DNA of 64,000 nucleotides from Massilia niastensis DSM 21313 (lineage in GTDB: Bacteria > Pseudomonadota > Gammaproteobacteria > Burkholderiales > Burkholderiaceae_D): NCBI RefSeq assembly GCF_000382345.1, contig NZ_KB908080.1:100920-164919 (forward strand), written 5' to 3'. Under the pieces are notes generated by a model. It was not told the origin of the DNA. It saw nothing but the letters and a program-made list of their open reading frames with translations, and did not search any database. The position numbers and the translations under genes are program-made. Of this stretch, positions 29,286-38,441 are shown piece after piece (positions within the stretch are counted from its first letter, which is position 1; every line of letters starts with the position of its first letter).

Positions 29286-29294
29286 TGCTACACT
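29286..29294 (+). promoter_or_regulatory. Extended -10 promoter box before the ClpP-like gene
   Basis: TGCTACACT lies 32 bp before the ATG at 29326. It is identical to boxes at 17587 and 36916. No clear -35 is seen. Confidence 0.4.
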
Positions 29295-29325
29295 TACTGC
29301 ACACACTTTGCAGGCGGAAGAAACT

Positions 29326-29886
29326 ATGAGCGAAGACAAAGCACAACAGGAGAAAGCAGGCTATTTCACGCTGTCCGGCGACGTCAATAGTGACATGGTC
29401 CACCGCGTGTTCGATGCCGTGTCCGCCATGACCGAAGACGGCCTCGACACGGCCCACGTGCTGGTGCAGTCGAATGGCGGCTACGTCAGCGACGGGCTGT
29501 GCCTGTATAACTTCCTGGCGAACTCGCCGATCCGGTTCGTGATGTACAACGGCGGCGCCGTGGCTTCGATCGCGGTCACCCTGTTCCTGGCCGGCAGCAA
29601 GCGCTATTGCAGCGAGACGGCGCGCTTCATGATCCACAAGTCGCATGCGACGGCTTCGCCCGGTTCGCGCCCCGACGCCCTCAACATCATCGTCGAAGGC
29701 TTGCGCGCCGACGATGCGCGCACCGAGTCGATCCTGCGCAAGCACGTCGAACTGAGCCCGGAGCAGTGGGGCGTGCACCAGTACTCGGACCTGCACCTGA
29801 ATTCGCGCGATGCGAAGACCGCCGGCCTGGTGCACGACGTCGCCGATTTCAAGCCGCCCAAGGGGGCGACGCTGCGCAACATCTGA
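29326..29886 (+). CDS. ClpP-like serine protease family protein (orphan)
   Basis: A 186-residue protein of the ClpP/crotonase fold, distinct from housekeeping ClpP. Residues 45-60 (VLVQSNGGYVSDGLCLYN) correspond to the ClpP strand-turn before the active site. S81 in NGGAVASIAVTLFLAG is in the nucleophile position and H104 in RFMIHKSHAT in the histidine position; the third triad residue cannot be fixed by eye. ATG 29326 follows GGAAG; the longer open frame upstream runs over the promoter region and is rejected. No ClpX/A partner is adjacent. Orphan relatives of this kind are widespread in proteobacteria with unproven activity. Confidence 0.8.
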   Translation: MSEDKAQQEKAGYFTLSGDVNSDMVHRVFDAVSAMTEDGLDTAHVLVQSNGGYVSDGLCLYNFLANSPIRFVMYNGGAVASIAVTLFLAGSKRYCSETARFMIHKSHATASPGSRPDALNIIVEGLRADDARTESILRKHVELSPEQWGVHQYSDLHLNSRDAKTAGLVHDVADFKPPKGATLRNI

Positions 29887-30051
29887 CGGGCCGGCGCCGG
29901 CGCGCCGCTTCGCCATCCTTCACGGCATCGGATCGATCGCGCGATCCGGAAACGCCTGTTCGCCTCGCTCATGCACCTTCCAGGCCGTGGCCGACGGCCT
30001 CCAGTCCGACATATACAAGGAAAGAGAACATAAAAAATATGTTTCCTTACA

Positions 30052-30276
30052 TTCGGGGTCAGGTCTGTCATTCGGACACCGAGCGAGCACCTTTGCTCTA
30101 TCTCAAAATGCCGGTTTGCTTATCCCAAACTCGTCAATGCTCGGCTCACAGTCGTCACCGAAACCGGCGCATCATGGACCATGTCGGAAAGAGAAAAAAT
30201 CTCAGTATGCTTAACACCGTTCTGAGATTTCGCAAGGATTGTGCGTCCATGTCCGAATGACAGACCTGACCCCGAA
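30052..30276. repeat. 225-bp palindromic MITE-like repeat, copy 1
   Basis: The ends form a perfect 27-bp inverted repeat beginning TTCGGGGTCAGGTCTGTCAT. Inside, about 35 further bases on each arm remain partly complementary (for example TATCTCAAAATGCCGG against CCGTTCTGAGAT), so the whole element can fold as one long hairpin. A second copy, about nine-tenths identical by eye, is at 44004-44230. It encodes no protein; no target duplication is evident. It ends 6 bp before the KGG gene's terminator. Confidence 0.85.
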
Positions 30277-30282
30277 AAGAAC

Positions 30283-30312
30283 AAAAAAGCCCGCCGGCAT
30301 ATGCCGGCGGGC
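30283..30312 (-). terminator. Rho-independent terminator of the KGG gene
   Basis: A perfect 12-bp stem GCCCGCCGGCAT with its complement (30312-30289), followed on the minus strand by six T residues. It lies 53 bp after the KGG stop codon. Confidence 0.9.
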
Positions 30313-30365
30313 TGCGACCACGCTTGCGGCGGACCCCCGGCGCCACACGCCGGGACCGCGCAGCA

Positions 30366-30590
30366 TCAGCGCTTGTCGTTCTTGTGGCTCTGGCGGCCTG
30401 CCTCGGCGTGCTGCTCCGGGGTGCCACCGCGGGTGCCGCCGCCCGAGCCCGAGCGCGAGCCGGAGCCCGAACCCGATTGCTTGTTGCCGTCGTTCTTGTG
30501 GCTTTGACGACCGGCTTCAGCGTGCTGTTCGCGCGAACCGCCCTGGTTGCCCGAGCGCGAGCCCGACTTGTTTCCTTGATTCGAGGCCAT
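30366..30590 (-). CDS. KGG-repeat general stress protein
   Basis: A 74-residue hydrophilic protein with two copies of an EQHAEAGRQSHKND segment separated by a Gly/Ser/Arg-rich linker (SGSGSGSRSGSGGG). This is the layout of the stress-induced KGG/GsiB/YmdF-like family, thought to be disordered and desiccation- or stress-linked. Ribosome site AAAGGAAA precedes ATG 30590. Own terminator; single gene. Confidence 0.85.
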   Translation of the reverse strand: MASNQGNKSGSRSGNQGGSREQHAEAGRQSHKNDGNKQSGSGSGSRSGSGGGTRGGTPEQHAEAGRQSHKNDKR

Positions 30591-30876
30591 GATGTTTCCT
30601 TTCAGTGTGGGGTGGTGTCCTCATCGGCGTATGCATCTCATTATCGATAGCATTTCCGGCGAATCAATAATGCTTGCCGTACTGATGAATCGGTATCGGA
30701 TCACCGCCTGATGCAGTGTAGGACGCACTCCTACCATCTGAAAGCATTAATTTGCCGCGGAGACCGTTAGCGAACGCACCTTATTGCTGAGTTAACCGGC
30801 CAATCTGCAGTTGATCATTGCCTTGCGGAAATAATATGGCACAATAGGGGTTCGATCGCATTTCCGTCCCGAAGCC

Positions 30877-33243
30877 ATGGTCAGCCCATCCGCCCAGACA
30901 CCCGCCGCACGCAAGGCCGCCGCGCAGCAGGAGACGCTGGCCGGGCTGGTCGCGATCGCGGGCCGCCACGCCGGCGGGCAGCTGATGGAGATGGCGAACC
31001 GCATGGTCGCCGCCATGCTCGACCTGACGACCGGCGACGCCGACGCCAGGCTGGCCGGGCGCCGCATCCGCTCCGGCAATCTCCTGAAGGAGAATGCCTA
31101 TGCCTGGTTCCACCTGGCCTGCAGCGGGATCGAGCTGGCGCTGCGGCGCGAGATCGACCAGCTGCTGCCGGCGCCGCGCGCGGCCGCCGCACCGGTCGCC
31201 CTGAGCCTGGTGCCGCTGGAGGAGATCGACCAGCGCCTGGCCTTCGGTGCGCTCAGCCGGCCGTTCGACATCCAGTATTCGGAACAACTGGCCTGCCTCG
31301 GGGTGCGCCTGGGCGTGCTGCTGGGGCGCGACCTGGTGCGCGCGGCGCACAACCCGTTTCGCCCCGAGGTGTTCCTGGCCGCGCTGGAAGAGGCGTGGCG
31401 CGAGTTCGAGCCCGACACCGAGGCCCACGGCCTGGCCGCGCCGCTGCTGCGCCCGGGGATCATGTTCGACCTCGGCCCCTTGTACGAGGCGCTGAACGAG
31501 GCGCTCAAGCCGGCGCGCGCCGGCGCGGAAGGCCGCTTCAGCAAGACCGACGACAGCGCGGCGCGCAAGGCCGAGCGCGCGCGCCGGGAGGCGAACGTGT
31601 CGCAGCAGTTGCGCCAGCTGTTCGGCGCGGACGGCGCGCCGCCGGACGCCGCGCTCGAGATACCCCTGATCCCGGACCTGCCCCAGGGCAGCGGCGGCTG
31701 GCGTCCGAGCAGGGCCGCCGGCTTCGCGGTGGCCGCGCCCGTCACGGCGCCGGTGCCGGCCGCTGTCGCCGCATCCGCGCCCGCCACAGGCCCCCAGCCG
31801 GCCGCCGGTTTCGTCGCCCTTGCGCCGGCGGCAGGCGTCCATCCAGGCACCATGGCCTCCGCGATCGCGGGGGCAGCGGTGGCGATGCCGGCCCCGCTGC
31901 TCGACATGCTGGCGCGCCTGGCGCCACTGGCCTCGCTGGCGGCCGGCCTGCCGGAACCCGGCGCCATGCCGGCCCAGGGCTGCGAGGCCGCCGCCGGCGG
32001 CGCGCCGGCCGATCCGCATGGCGTGTTCTACCTGCCGCGCCTGCGCCAGAGCCTGCCGGAGGGCAGCCTGTCGCGCGGCGACGAAACCACGCTCGACCTG
32101 CTGTCGCGGATCTTCGAGACCGTGCTGCTGGATGACAGCATTCCGCAGGAGACGCGCGAGCTGATCGCCTTCCTGCAGGTGCCGGTGCTGAAGGCCGCGC
32201 TGCGCGACCGCAGTTTCTTCTACGAGGAAGCGCACCCGGCGCGGCGCATGCTCGACCTGCTGTCGCAGGCGGGCTGGGAGCGGCCGCTGGGAGCGGACGA
32301 CCCCCTGTTCCGCGCCATGCGCGCCAGCGTCGACAAGGTCCGCTCCCAGGAACAGCCCGAGTTCGCCGCCGCCGTGGCCGAGCTGGAAGCCGGCCTGGCG
32401 GCGCGCGAGGACGCGCTGCAGGCCGCCATCGCCGGCCCGGTGGCCCAGGCCACGCGCCAGGAAAGGCAGGCCGCCGCCCGGCGCTCGGCCCAGCGCGCGG
32501 TGGCGCTGCGGCTGGCGGGAGAGCAGCTGATCGTCCTGGTGTCCGGCTTCCTCGAGCAGCGCTGGACCCCGGTCCTGGCCCTGGCCTATGCGATCGAGGA
32601 CAGCAAGCCGGGCGCGGTCGACAATGCCACCCGCGCCATGGATGAGCTGATCTGGAGCGTCAAGCCCAAGGCCACCCAGGAGCAGCGCAAGGCGCTGATC
32701 AGGAGCCTGCCGGCCCTGCTCGCGAATCTGAACAAATGGCTGGACGCGGTGGGCTGGCAGGACGCCGGGCGCCTGCAATTCTTCGCCGAACTGGCCGAAT
32801 GCCACGCCTCGATCGTGCGCGCCCCGATCGAACTCTCGCCGGAGCGCCAGCTGGAACTGGCGGTCGAGGCCGCGCAGCAGGACGCGCTGCGCCGCATCGC
32901 CCAGGAGCAGGCCGCGCTGGAAGACCCGCAGCCGGACGCCGATCCCGATCCGGCCGCCGGCGCGCTGGCCGGGCTGGAACGCGGCATGCGCCTGGAATTC
33001 CAGGGTGCGGGCGGGGTGCGCAAGGTGCGGCTGGCCTGGGTCAGCCCGCTGCGCACCCTGTTCATCTTTTCCGGCGCCGGGCGCCAGGAAGCGTTCTCGC
33101 TGCCGGCCGAGAAGCTGGCCGCCGCCTTCCGCAGCGGCGGCATCCGGGTGCTGGCGCCCGAGGGCGTGGTCGGCCGCGTGCTGGGCGAGGCGGTCGGGCA
33201 GGGCGCCGTGAACGATGCCGCTCCGCTCGCGGCCGCGGGCTGA
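30877..33243 (+). CDS. DUF1631 family protein
   Basis: A 788-residue protein of the DUF1631 family, sometimes misannotated as thymidine phosphorylase. No signal peptide or membrane helix. Early conserved block: LTTGDADARLAGRRIRSGNLLKE (split by eye), followed by FHLACSGIELALRREIDQLL. A low-complexity Ala/Pro stretch (about 285-350) links to the conserved middle VFYLPRLRQSL and LLDDSIPQETRELIAFLQVP. The C terminus (GVRKVRLAWVSPLRTLFIFS) resembles a PilZ-like barrel core and may bind a nucleotide (inference). Proteins of this family are confined mostly to beta- and gammaproteobacteria and have no established role. Placed upstream of smc. Confidence 0.85.
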   Translation: MVSPSAQTPAARKAAAQQETLAGLVAIAGRHAGGQLMEMANRMVAAMLDLTTGDADARLAGRRIRSGNLLKENAYAWFHLACSGIELALRREIDQLLPAPRAAAAPVALSLVPLEEIDQRLAFGALSRPFDIQYSEQLACLGVRLGVLLGRDLVRAAHNPFRPEVFLAALEEAWREFEPDTEAHGLAAPLLRPGIMFDLGPLYEALNEALKPARAGAEGRFSKTDDSAARKAERARREANVSQQLRQLFGADGAPPDAALEIPLIPDLPQGSGGWRPSRAAGFAVAAPVTAPVPAAVAASAPATGPQPAAGFVALAPAAGVHPGTMASAIAGAAVAMPAPLLDMLARLAPLASLAAGLPEPGAMPAQGCEAAAGGAPADPHGVFYLPRLRQSLPEGSLSRGDETTLDLLSRIFETVLLDDSIPQETRELIAFLQVPVLKAALRDRSFFYEEAHPARRMLDLLSQAGWERPLGADDPLFRAMRASVDKVRSQEQPEFAAAVAELEAGLAAREDALQAAIAGPVAQATRQERQAAARRSAQRAVALRLAGEQLIVLVSGFLEQRWTPVLALAYAIEDSKPGAVDNATRAMDELIWSVKPKATQEQRKALIRSLPALLANLNKWLDAVGWQDAGRLQFFAELAECHASIVRAPIELSPERQLELAVEAAQQDALRRIAQEQAALEDPQPDADPDPAAGALAGLERGMRLEFQGAGGVRKVRLAWVSPLRTLFIFSGAGRQEAFSLPAEKLAAAFRSGGIRVLAPEGVVGRVLGEAVGQGAVNDAAPLAAAG

Positions 33244-33268
33244 GCCGGCTGGGGCGGCGGGCATTTTA

Positions 33269-33299
33269 TTGGTCTGGAAGCAAGCGCCGATGGTATCAT
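33269..33299 (+). promoter_or_regulatory. smc promoter with extended -10
   Basis: TTGGTC (33269-33274) and the extended -10 TGGTATCAT (33291-33299) precede the GTG start by 36 bp. The 12-mer TGGTATCATTGC recurs exactly before zipA (38172). Confidence 0.45.
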
Positions 33300-33335
33300 T
33301 GCCGTTTTATCGCCAAGCCAAGCTGCTGAAGGAAC

Positions 33336-36300
33336 GTGCGCCTCTCCTCTATTAAATTGTCGGGATTTAAGTCTTTCGTCGATCCCACCAATTTCCAGGT
33401 GCCAGGCCAGCTGGTCGGCGTCGTCGGCCCGAACGGCTGCGGCAAATCGAACATCATCGATGCGGTGCGCTGGGTGCTGGGCGAATCGAAAGCCTCCGAG
33501 CTGCGCGGCGAGTCGATGCAGGACGTCATCTTCAACGGCTCCACCCACCGCAAGCCAGCCGGGCGCGCCTCGGTCGAACTGGTGTTCGACAACAGCGCCG
33601 GCAAGGCCGCCGGGCAATGGGGCCAGTACGCCGAGATCGCGGTCAAGCGCACCCTGACGCGCGACGGCACCTCGACCTACTACATCAACGGCCAGCCGGT
33701 GCGGCGGCGCGACATCCAGGACATCTTCCTCGGCACCGGCCTGGGGCCGCGCGCCTACGCCATCATCGGCCAGGGCATGATCGCGCGCATCATCGAATCG
33801 CGCCCGGAAGAGCTGCGCGTCTTCCTCGAGGAGGCGGCCGGCGTCTCGAAATACAAGGAACGCCGGCGCGAGACCGAGAACCGGCTGTCCGATACCCGCG
33901 AGAACCTGCTGCGCGTCGAGGACATCCTGCGCGAGCTGAACGCCAACCTGGACAAGCTGGAAGCCCAGGCGGCGGTGGCGAACCGCTTCCACCAGCTGCA
34001 GGCCGACCAGGAAGAAAAGCAGAAGCTGCTCTGGCTGCTGCGCAAGAACGAGGCGAAGACCGAGCAGGCGCGCTTCTTCAAGGAGATGGAAGAGGCCCAG
34101 ACCAGCCTGGAAGAGCAGACCGCGAAGCTGCGCAGCGTCGAGCTGGACCTGGAACACATGCGCCAGGCGCACTTCTCGATCGGCGACCGCCTGCACCAGG
34201 CCCAGGGAGCGCTGTACCAGACCAATTCCGAGATCGGCAGCCTGGAGGCGCAGATCAAGTTCGTGGTCGAGTCGCGCACCCGCCTGCAGAACCAGCTCGG
34301 GACCCTCGCTGCACAGCGCGACCAGTGGCTGGCCCAGGCGCAGGAATACCGCGAGCAGATCGAGGAAGGCGAGATGCAGCTCGAAGAGCTGGCGGCGCGC
34401 GCCGAAGGGGCCCAGATCGCGGTCGAGGTGCACCAGGAGCGTCTGCCGGAACTGGACGCCGCCTGGCGCGCGGCCCAGGAAAAGTCGAACGAATCGCGCG
34501 CCCGCATCATGCAGGTCCAGCAGCGCATCGAACTCGCCTCGGCGCACCAGCGCAACGCCGCGAATATCCTGAGCAGCCTGGCCGGCCGGCGCGAGCGCCT
34601 GCAGCAGGAGCGCAACGGCCTGAACCTGCCGGACAGCGCGACGCTCGACAACCTGCGCAGCCAGCTCGAGGAAAAGCAGCTGATGCTGGAAGAGCAGGGC
34701 ATGCTGCTGGAGGAAGCCGGATCGCGCCAGGAGCAGGTCGAGCAGGAGCGCAAGGACGCCCACGCGCTGGTGGCAAGCGAAAGCGCCGCCAGCGCCCAGC
34801 TCGAAGCGCGGCTGGGGGCGCTGCGCCAGATGCAGGACCGGGTGCAGACCCAGGGCAAGGTCCAGCCCTGGCTCGAGAAACACGAGCTCTCCGGGCTGCC
34901 GCGCCTGTGGCAGAAGCTCGACATCGAGGAAGGCTGGGAGACCGCGCTCGAGGCCGTGCTGCGCGAACGCGCCGGCGCGCTCGAGATGTCGAACATCGAC
35001 TGGGCCAAGGCCTTCTTCAACGACGCGCCGCCGGCGCGCCTGGCGCTGTATTCGCCCCAGCCGGCAGCCCGCGAGCCGAGCGACGTGCCGGGCCTGAAGC
35101 CCTTTGCCAGCCTGCTGCGCCTGAACGATCCCGGCCTGCGCGGGGTGCTGAACGACTGGCTGCACCATGTGTTCGTGGCCCACGACACCGCCGAGGCCTT
35201 CGCCGAGCGCGCGCGCCTGCCGCAGGGCGCCAGCTTCGTCACCCGCCAGGGCCACCTGGTGACCCAGTCGAGCGTGCGCTTCCATGCGCCGGACGCCGAG
35301 CAGGACGGCATGCTGGCGCGCCAGCACGAGATCGACAACATTGGCAAGCAGCTGCGCGCCCAGGCCCTGCTGGCCGACGAGGCGCGCACCCGCGCCACGC
35401 GCGCCGACGCCGCCGTGAGCGAGCTGTCGCGCCGCCTGCAGGATGCGCGCCAGCGCGTCGCCACGCTCACGCGCGAAGTGCATGCGCTGCAGATCGAGGT
35501 CCTCAAGCAGAGCGAGATCGAGGCGCGCTTCAACCAGCGCAGCGGCCAGATCGCGGCCGACCTGTCCGAGATCGCGGCCCAGGAAGCCGAGCAGCGCCAG
35601 GCCGCCGCCGAGGCCGAGCAGGAATTCGAACAGCTCGACATGGAGCTGGCCGAGCTGCAGGGCGCGCACGAGGACGGCCAGACCGCCTTCATGGAACAGG
35701 AACAGGTGCTGGCCGGCGCGCGCGAGCGCCTGCGCGAGCTGGAACGCAGCGCCCAGGAAGCGCAGTTCGCCGAACGCGCCCAGCGCAGCCGGATCGAGGA
35801 GCTGCGCCGCAGCATCGCCACCGCCGCCACCCAGGCCGAGCAGGTGGGGGGCAGCCTGGCCCAGGGCCGGCTGGAACTCGAGGCCCTGGAAAGCGGCTCC
35901 GCCCACGAAGGCCTGCAGCAGCTGCTGGACCGCCGCAGCAGCCAGGAACGGGCGCTGGCCGACGCGCGCCATGAACTGGACCAGATCACCCAGCAGCTGC
36001 GCCAGGCGGAGGACGCGCGCACCCAGAACGAGCGCAGCCTGCAGCCGCAGCGCGACAAAATCACGGAAATGCAGCTCAAGGAGCAGGCCGCGCGCCTGAA
36101 CCAGGAGCAGTTCGCCGAGGCCCTGGCCGCCACCGGCGCCGACGAGGCGGCGCTGGCGGCTCTCGGCGAAAAACTCAACCCGGACATGAAGCCGTCCTGG
36201 CTGCAGGGCGAAGTCACGCGCCTGACCAATGCCATCAGCGCGCTGGGCGCGGTCAACCTGGCGGCGGTCGACGAGCTGGCCCAGGCCACCGAGCGCAAGC

Positions 36301-36860
36301 GCTTCCTCGATTCGCAGAACAACGACCTGCAGGAGGCGATCGCCACCCTGGAAGACGCGATCCACCGCATCGACCGCGAGACCCGCGAGCTGCTGCAGGA
36401 TACGTTTGATCGCGTGAACGGCCATTTCTCGGAACTGTTCCCGATCCTGTTCGGCGGCGGCAACGCGAAACTGGTCATGACCGGCGACGAGATCCTCGAT
36501 GCGGGCGTGCAGGTGATGGCCCAGCCGCCGGGCAAGAAGAACGCCACCATCCACCTGCTGTCGGGCGGCGAGAAGGCGCTGACCGCCACCGCGCTGGTGT
36601 TCTCGATGTTCCGCCTGAACCCGGCGCCGTTCTGCCTGCTCGACGAGGTCGACGCGCCGCTGGACGACGCCAACACCGAGCGTTTCTGCCGCATGGTCAA
36701 GCGCATGTCCGAGCACACGCAATTCCTGTTCATCTCGCACAACAAGATCGCGATGGAGATGGCCAGCCAGCTGATCGGCGTGACGATGCAGGAGCAGGGT
36801 GTCTCGCGCATCGTCGCGGTCGACATGGAAGCGGCCGCCGACCTCGCCGCCGCCGCCTGA
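33336..36860 (+). CDS. smc: Chromosome segregation ATPase SMC
   Basis: An 1174-residue SMC protein that, with ScpA/ScpB, compacts and segregates the chromosome. It begins at GTG 33336 (VRLSSIKLSGFKSFVDP), the conserved N-terminal start, behind GAAGGA. Walker A is GPNGCGKSN (31-39). Long coiled coils surround a hinge at about 510-650 (LPRLWQKLDIEEGWETALEA through RLPQGASFVTRQGHLV). The C-terminal head has the signature LSGGEKALTA (from 1075) and Walker B FCLLDEVDAPLDD (1099-1111). Length and all motifs are normal. scpA/scpB are not here. A kinase gene intervenes before zipA and ligA. Confidence 0.97.
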   Translation: MRLSSIKLSGFKSFVDPTNFQVPGQLVGVVGPNGCGKSNIIDAVRWVLGESKASELRGESMQDVIFNGSTHRKPAGRASVELVFDNSAGKAAGQWGQYAEIAVKRTLTRDGTSTYYINGQPVRRRDIQDIFLGTGLGPRAYAIIGQGMIARIIESRPEELRVFLEEAAGVSKYKERRRETENRLSDTRENLLRVEDILRELNANLDKLEAQAAVANRFHQLQADQEEKQKLLWLLRKNEAKTEQARFFKEMEEAQTSLEEQTAKLRSVELDLEHMRQAHFSIGDRLHQAQGALYQTNSEIGSLEAQIKFVVESRTRLQNQLGTLAAQRDQWLAQAQEYREQIEEGEMQLEELAARAEGAQIAVEVHQERLPELDAAWRAAQEKSNESRARIMQVQQRIELASAHQRNAANILSSLAGRRERLQQERNGLNLPDSATLDNLRSQLEEKQLMLEEQGMLLEEAGSRQEQVEQERKDAHALVASESAASAQLEARLGALRQMQDRVQTQGKVQPWLEKHELSGLPRLWQKLDIEEGWETALEAVLRERAGALEMSNIDWAKAFFNDAPPARLALYSPQPAAREPSDVPGLKPFASLLRLNDPGLRGVLNDWLHHVFVAHDTAEAFAERARLPQGASFVTRQGHLVTQSSVRFHAPDAEQDGMLARQHEIDNIGKQLRAQALLADEARTRATRADAAVSELSRRLQDARQRVATLTREVHALQIEVLKQSEIEARFNQRSGQIAADLSEIAAQEAEQRQAAAEAEQEFEQLDMELAELQGAHEDGQTAFMEQEQVLAGARERLRELERSAQEAQFAERAQRSRIEELRRSIATAATQAEQVGGSLAQGRLELEALESGSAHEGLQQLLDRRSSQERALADARHELDQITQQLRQAEDARTQNERSLQPQRDKITEMQLKEQAARLNQEQFAEALAATGADEAALAALGEKLNPDMKPSWLQGEVTRLTNAISALGAVNLAAVDELAQATERKRFLDSQNNDLQEAIATLEDAIHRIDRETRELLQDTFDRVNGHFSELFPILFGGGNAKLVMTGDEILDAGVQVMAQPPGKKNATIHLLSGGEKALTATALVFSMFRLNPAPFCLLDEVDAPLDDANTERFCRMVKRMSEHTQFLFISHNKIAMEMASQLIGVTMQEQGVSRIVAVDMEAAADLAAAA

Positions 36861-36915
36861 GCGCGGCCCGGCCGTGGCGTGGCCGCGACGCCGCCTGCTT
36901 ATATTTTTTTCAATA

Positions 36916-36924
36916 TGCTACACT
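36916..36924 (+). promoter_or_regulatory. Extended -10 promoter of the kinase gene downstream of smc
   Basis: TGCTACACT sits in an AT-rich patch (36899-36920, including seven consecutive T) unlike the surrounding GC-rich DNA. It is 73 bp before the kinase ATG. Confidence 0.45.
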
Positions 36925-36996
36925 CGGCAAGGTTTGCTTGAGCGTGCCGGTTCCCGGTCCCTTGTCGCCGGAGAGTCGGCCCCATTGCCCCTCACG

Positions 36997-38154
36997 ATGA
37001 CTGCCGACCCGCCTTTCCCCTTGTCCGATCCTGCCGTCGACTGCCCTGATGCGGTGCATCATGCGTGCCGGCTGGCGCTCGACGCCGCGCTGCCGATGTG
37101 CGTCGTCTGGGGGCGGGAGCCGCGCGTGGTGTTCAACGAGGCCTTCGGGGCCGCGCTCGGCGGCGCCGACGGAGCAGGGGCGGCCGGGCTGCCGCTGGCG
37201 CAGGTCTTCGGGGTGCATGCCGTCCAGCTGCGGGCCCTGCTCGGCCAGGTCGGCGGGAAGGGCGCGGCGCGGGGCGACATCGCGCTGCCGGGTGCATGCA
37301 TGGCGCTGGCTGTATCGCCGGTGCGCGACGCCGGCGGCACGGTCGTCGGCGCCCTGTGCGTCGGACAGCCGCATGCGCGCGCCCACGACGGCGGCGCCGA
37401 GGCGATCGGCTTCATCCTCGACATCTCGGCCAGGCTCGGGCACGAGCTGCGCAATCCGCTGGGGCCGGTGCGCACCGCCGCGTCGTTGCTGCCGCTGGTC
37501 AGGCACGACCCGGCGCGCATCGCGCACATCGGCCGCGTGATCCTGCGCCAGACCGCCCGCATGACGGGCCTGATCGACGACCTGCTGGACGTCTCGCGGG
37601 TCACGCGCGGCACGATCGCGCTGGAGCGCGAAGACCTGGCGCTGCGCCTGCTGGTGGACGAGGCGGCCGAGCAGGTGCGCCCGCTGATGGAGGCGCGCTC
37701 GCACCGCCTGGCCATCCTCAACGAGGCGGCCGACGCGGTGGTCCACGGCGACCGCAAGCGCCTGGTCCAGGTGCTGTCCAACGTGCTGTCGAATGCGGCC
37801 AGGTACACCCCGCCCGGCGGCATGATCCGGCTGGCGGTGCAGGCCAGGGGCGATACGGTCGCGCTCACGGTGCGCGACCACGGGATCGGCATGTCGGCGG
37901 AACTGGCGGCCACCGCCTTCGAGTTGTTCCGCCAGGGTAAGCGCGCCCCGGACTGTCCGCAGGGCGGCCTGGGCATCGGACTGGCCCTGGTGCGCAGCCT
38001 GGTGCTGCTGCACGGGGGACAGGTCAGCGTGCATAGCGCGGGAGAGGGACAGGGCAGCGAAGTGGCGATGCGTTTCCCGCTGCGGCGCAGTTCCCAGGTC
38101 GCGCCGGCGCAGCAGGCCGCCGCCGCGCCGCCGTCCGGCGGCGCATGCACGTAG
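36997..38154 (+). CDS. Soluble sensor histidine kinase (PAS-like input)
   Basis: A 385-residue cytoplasmic histidine kinase. Residues 20-120 look like a PAS-type input (LPMCVVWGREPRVVFNEAFG, VSPVRDAGGTVVGALCVGQ). Phospho-accepting H149 lies in LGHELRNPLGPVRTAASLL. The ATPase domain has VLSNVLSNAARYTPPGG, VRDHGIGMS and GGLGIGLALVRSLV. Its dimerisation helix resembles those of the hybrid kinases at 46-51 kb, but it lacks a receiver domain. No response regulator is adjacent, so it is an orphan kinase. ATG 36997 (MTADPPFPLSD) is preferred over the long upstream open frame, which would start inside smc. Its position between smc and zipA is unusual for this group. Confidence 0.85.
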   Translation: MTADPPFPLSDPAVDCPDAVHHACRLALDAALPMCVVWGREPRVVFNEAFGAALGGADGAGAAGLPLAQVFGVHAVQLRALLGQVGGKGAARGDIALPGACMALAVSPVRDAGGTVVGALCVGQPHARAHDGGAEAIGFILDISARLGHELRNPLGPVRTAASLLPLVRHDPARIAHIGRVILRQTARMTGLIDDLLDVSRVTRGTIALEREDLALRLLVDEAAEQVRPLMEARSHRLAILNEAADAVVHGDRKRLVQVLSNVLSNAARYTPPGGMIRLAVQARGDTVALTVRDHGIGMSAELAATAFELFRQGKRAPDCPQGGLGIGLALVRSLVLLHGGQVSVHSAGEGQGSEVAMRFPLRRSSQVAPAQQAAAAPPSGGACT

Positions 38155-38171
38155 CGCGGGCAACCGGGAGT

Positions 38172-38180
38172 TGGTATCAT
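38172..38180 (+). promoter_or_regulatory. Extended -10 promoter likely serving zipA-ligA
   Basis: TGGTATCAT followed by TGC matches the smc promoter 12-mer. It lies 17 bp after the kinase stop and 262 bp before the zipA start. The leader contains overlapping CCGGCATGCCGG palindromes (38315-38334). Confidence 0.4.
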
Positions 38181-38441
38181 TGCATGCCCATTTTTTTAGT
38201 TGGTCCGTCAAGCCTGGCAAAAAGCGCCGGGAAGCGGCGGAACAGGAGCCGATCATCCGTCACGTACCCGCGTATCGCACCGTCAACCGCCGCGCTCATG
38301 CTACCCTCCGGGTACCGGCATGCCGGCATGCCGGCGGCCGCGTCGGCGCGACCGGCATGAGGCATCATCCATTCTTATTTCTTTCGCAGCAGCACAGGAC
38401 GGGAAGTCCGCCGCGAATTTCGCTACTGAGGCACAAGCAGC

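Noticed and set aside
32586..36740. A 1384-codon open frame antisense to smc
   Set aside because: Mirror of the smc codon bias; sequence is low-complexity Leu/Ala/Gly/Gln and smc motifs on the plus strand are complete.
38315..38334. CCGGCATGCCGG palindromes as a REP element or operator
   Set aside because: Short, self-overlapping and GC-rich; only one occurrence noticed, so chance cannot be excluded.
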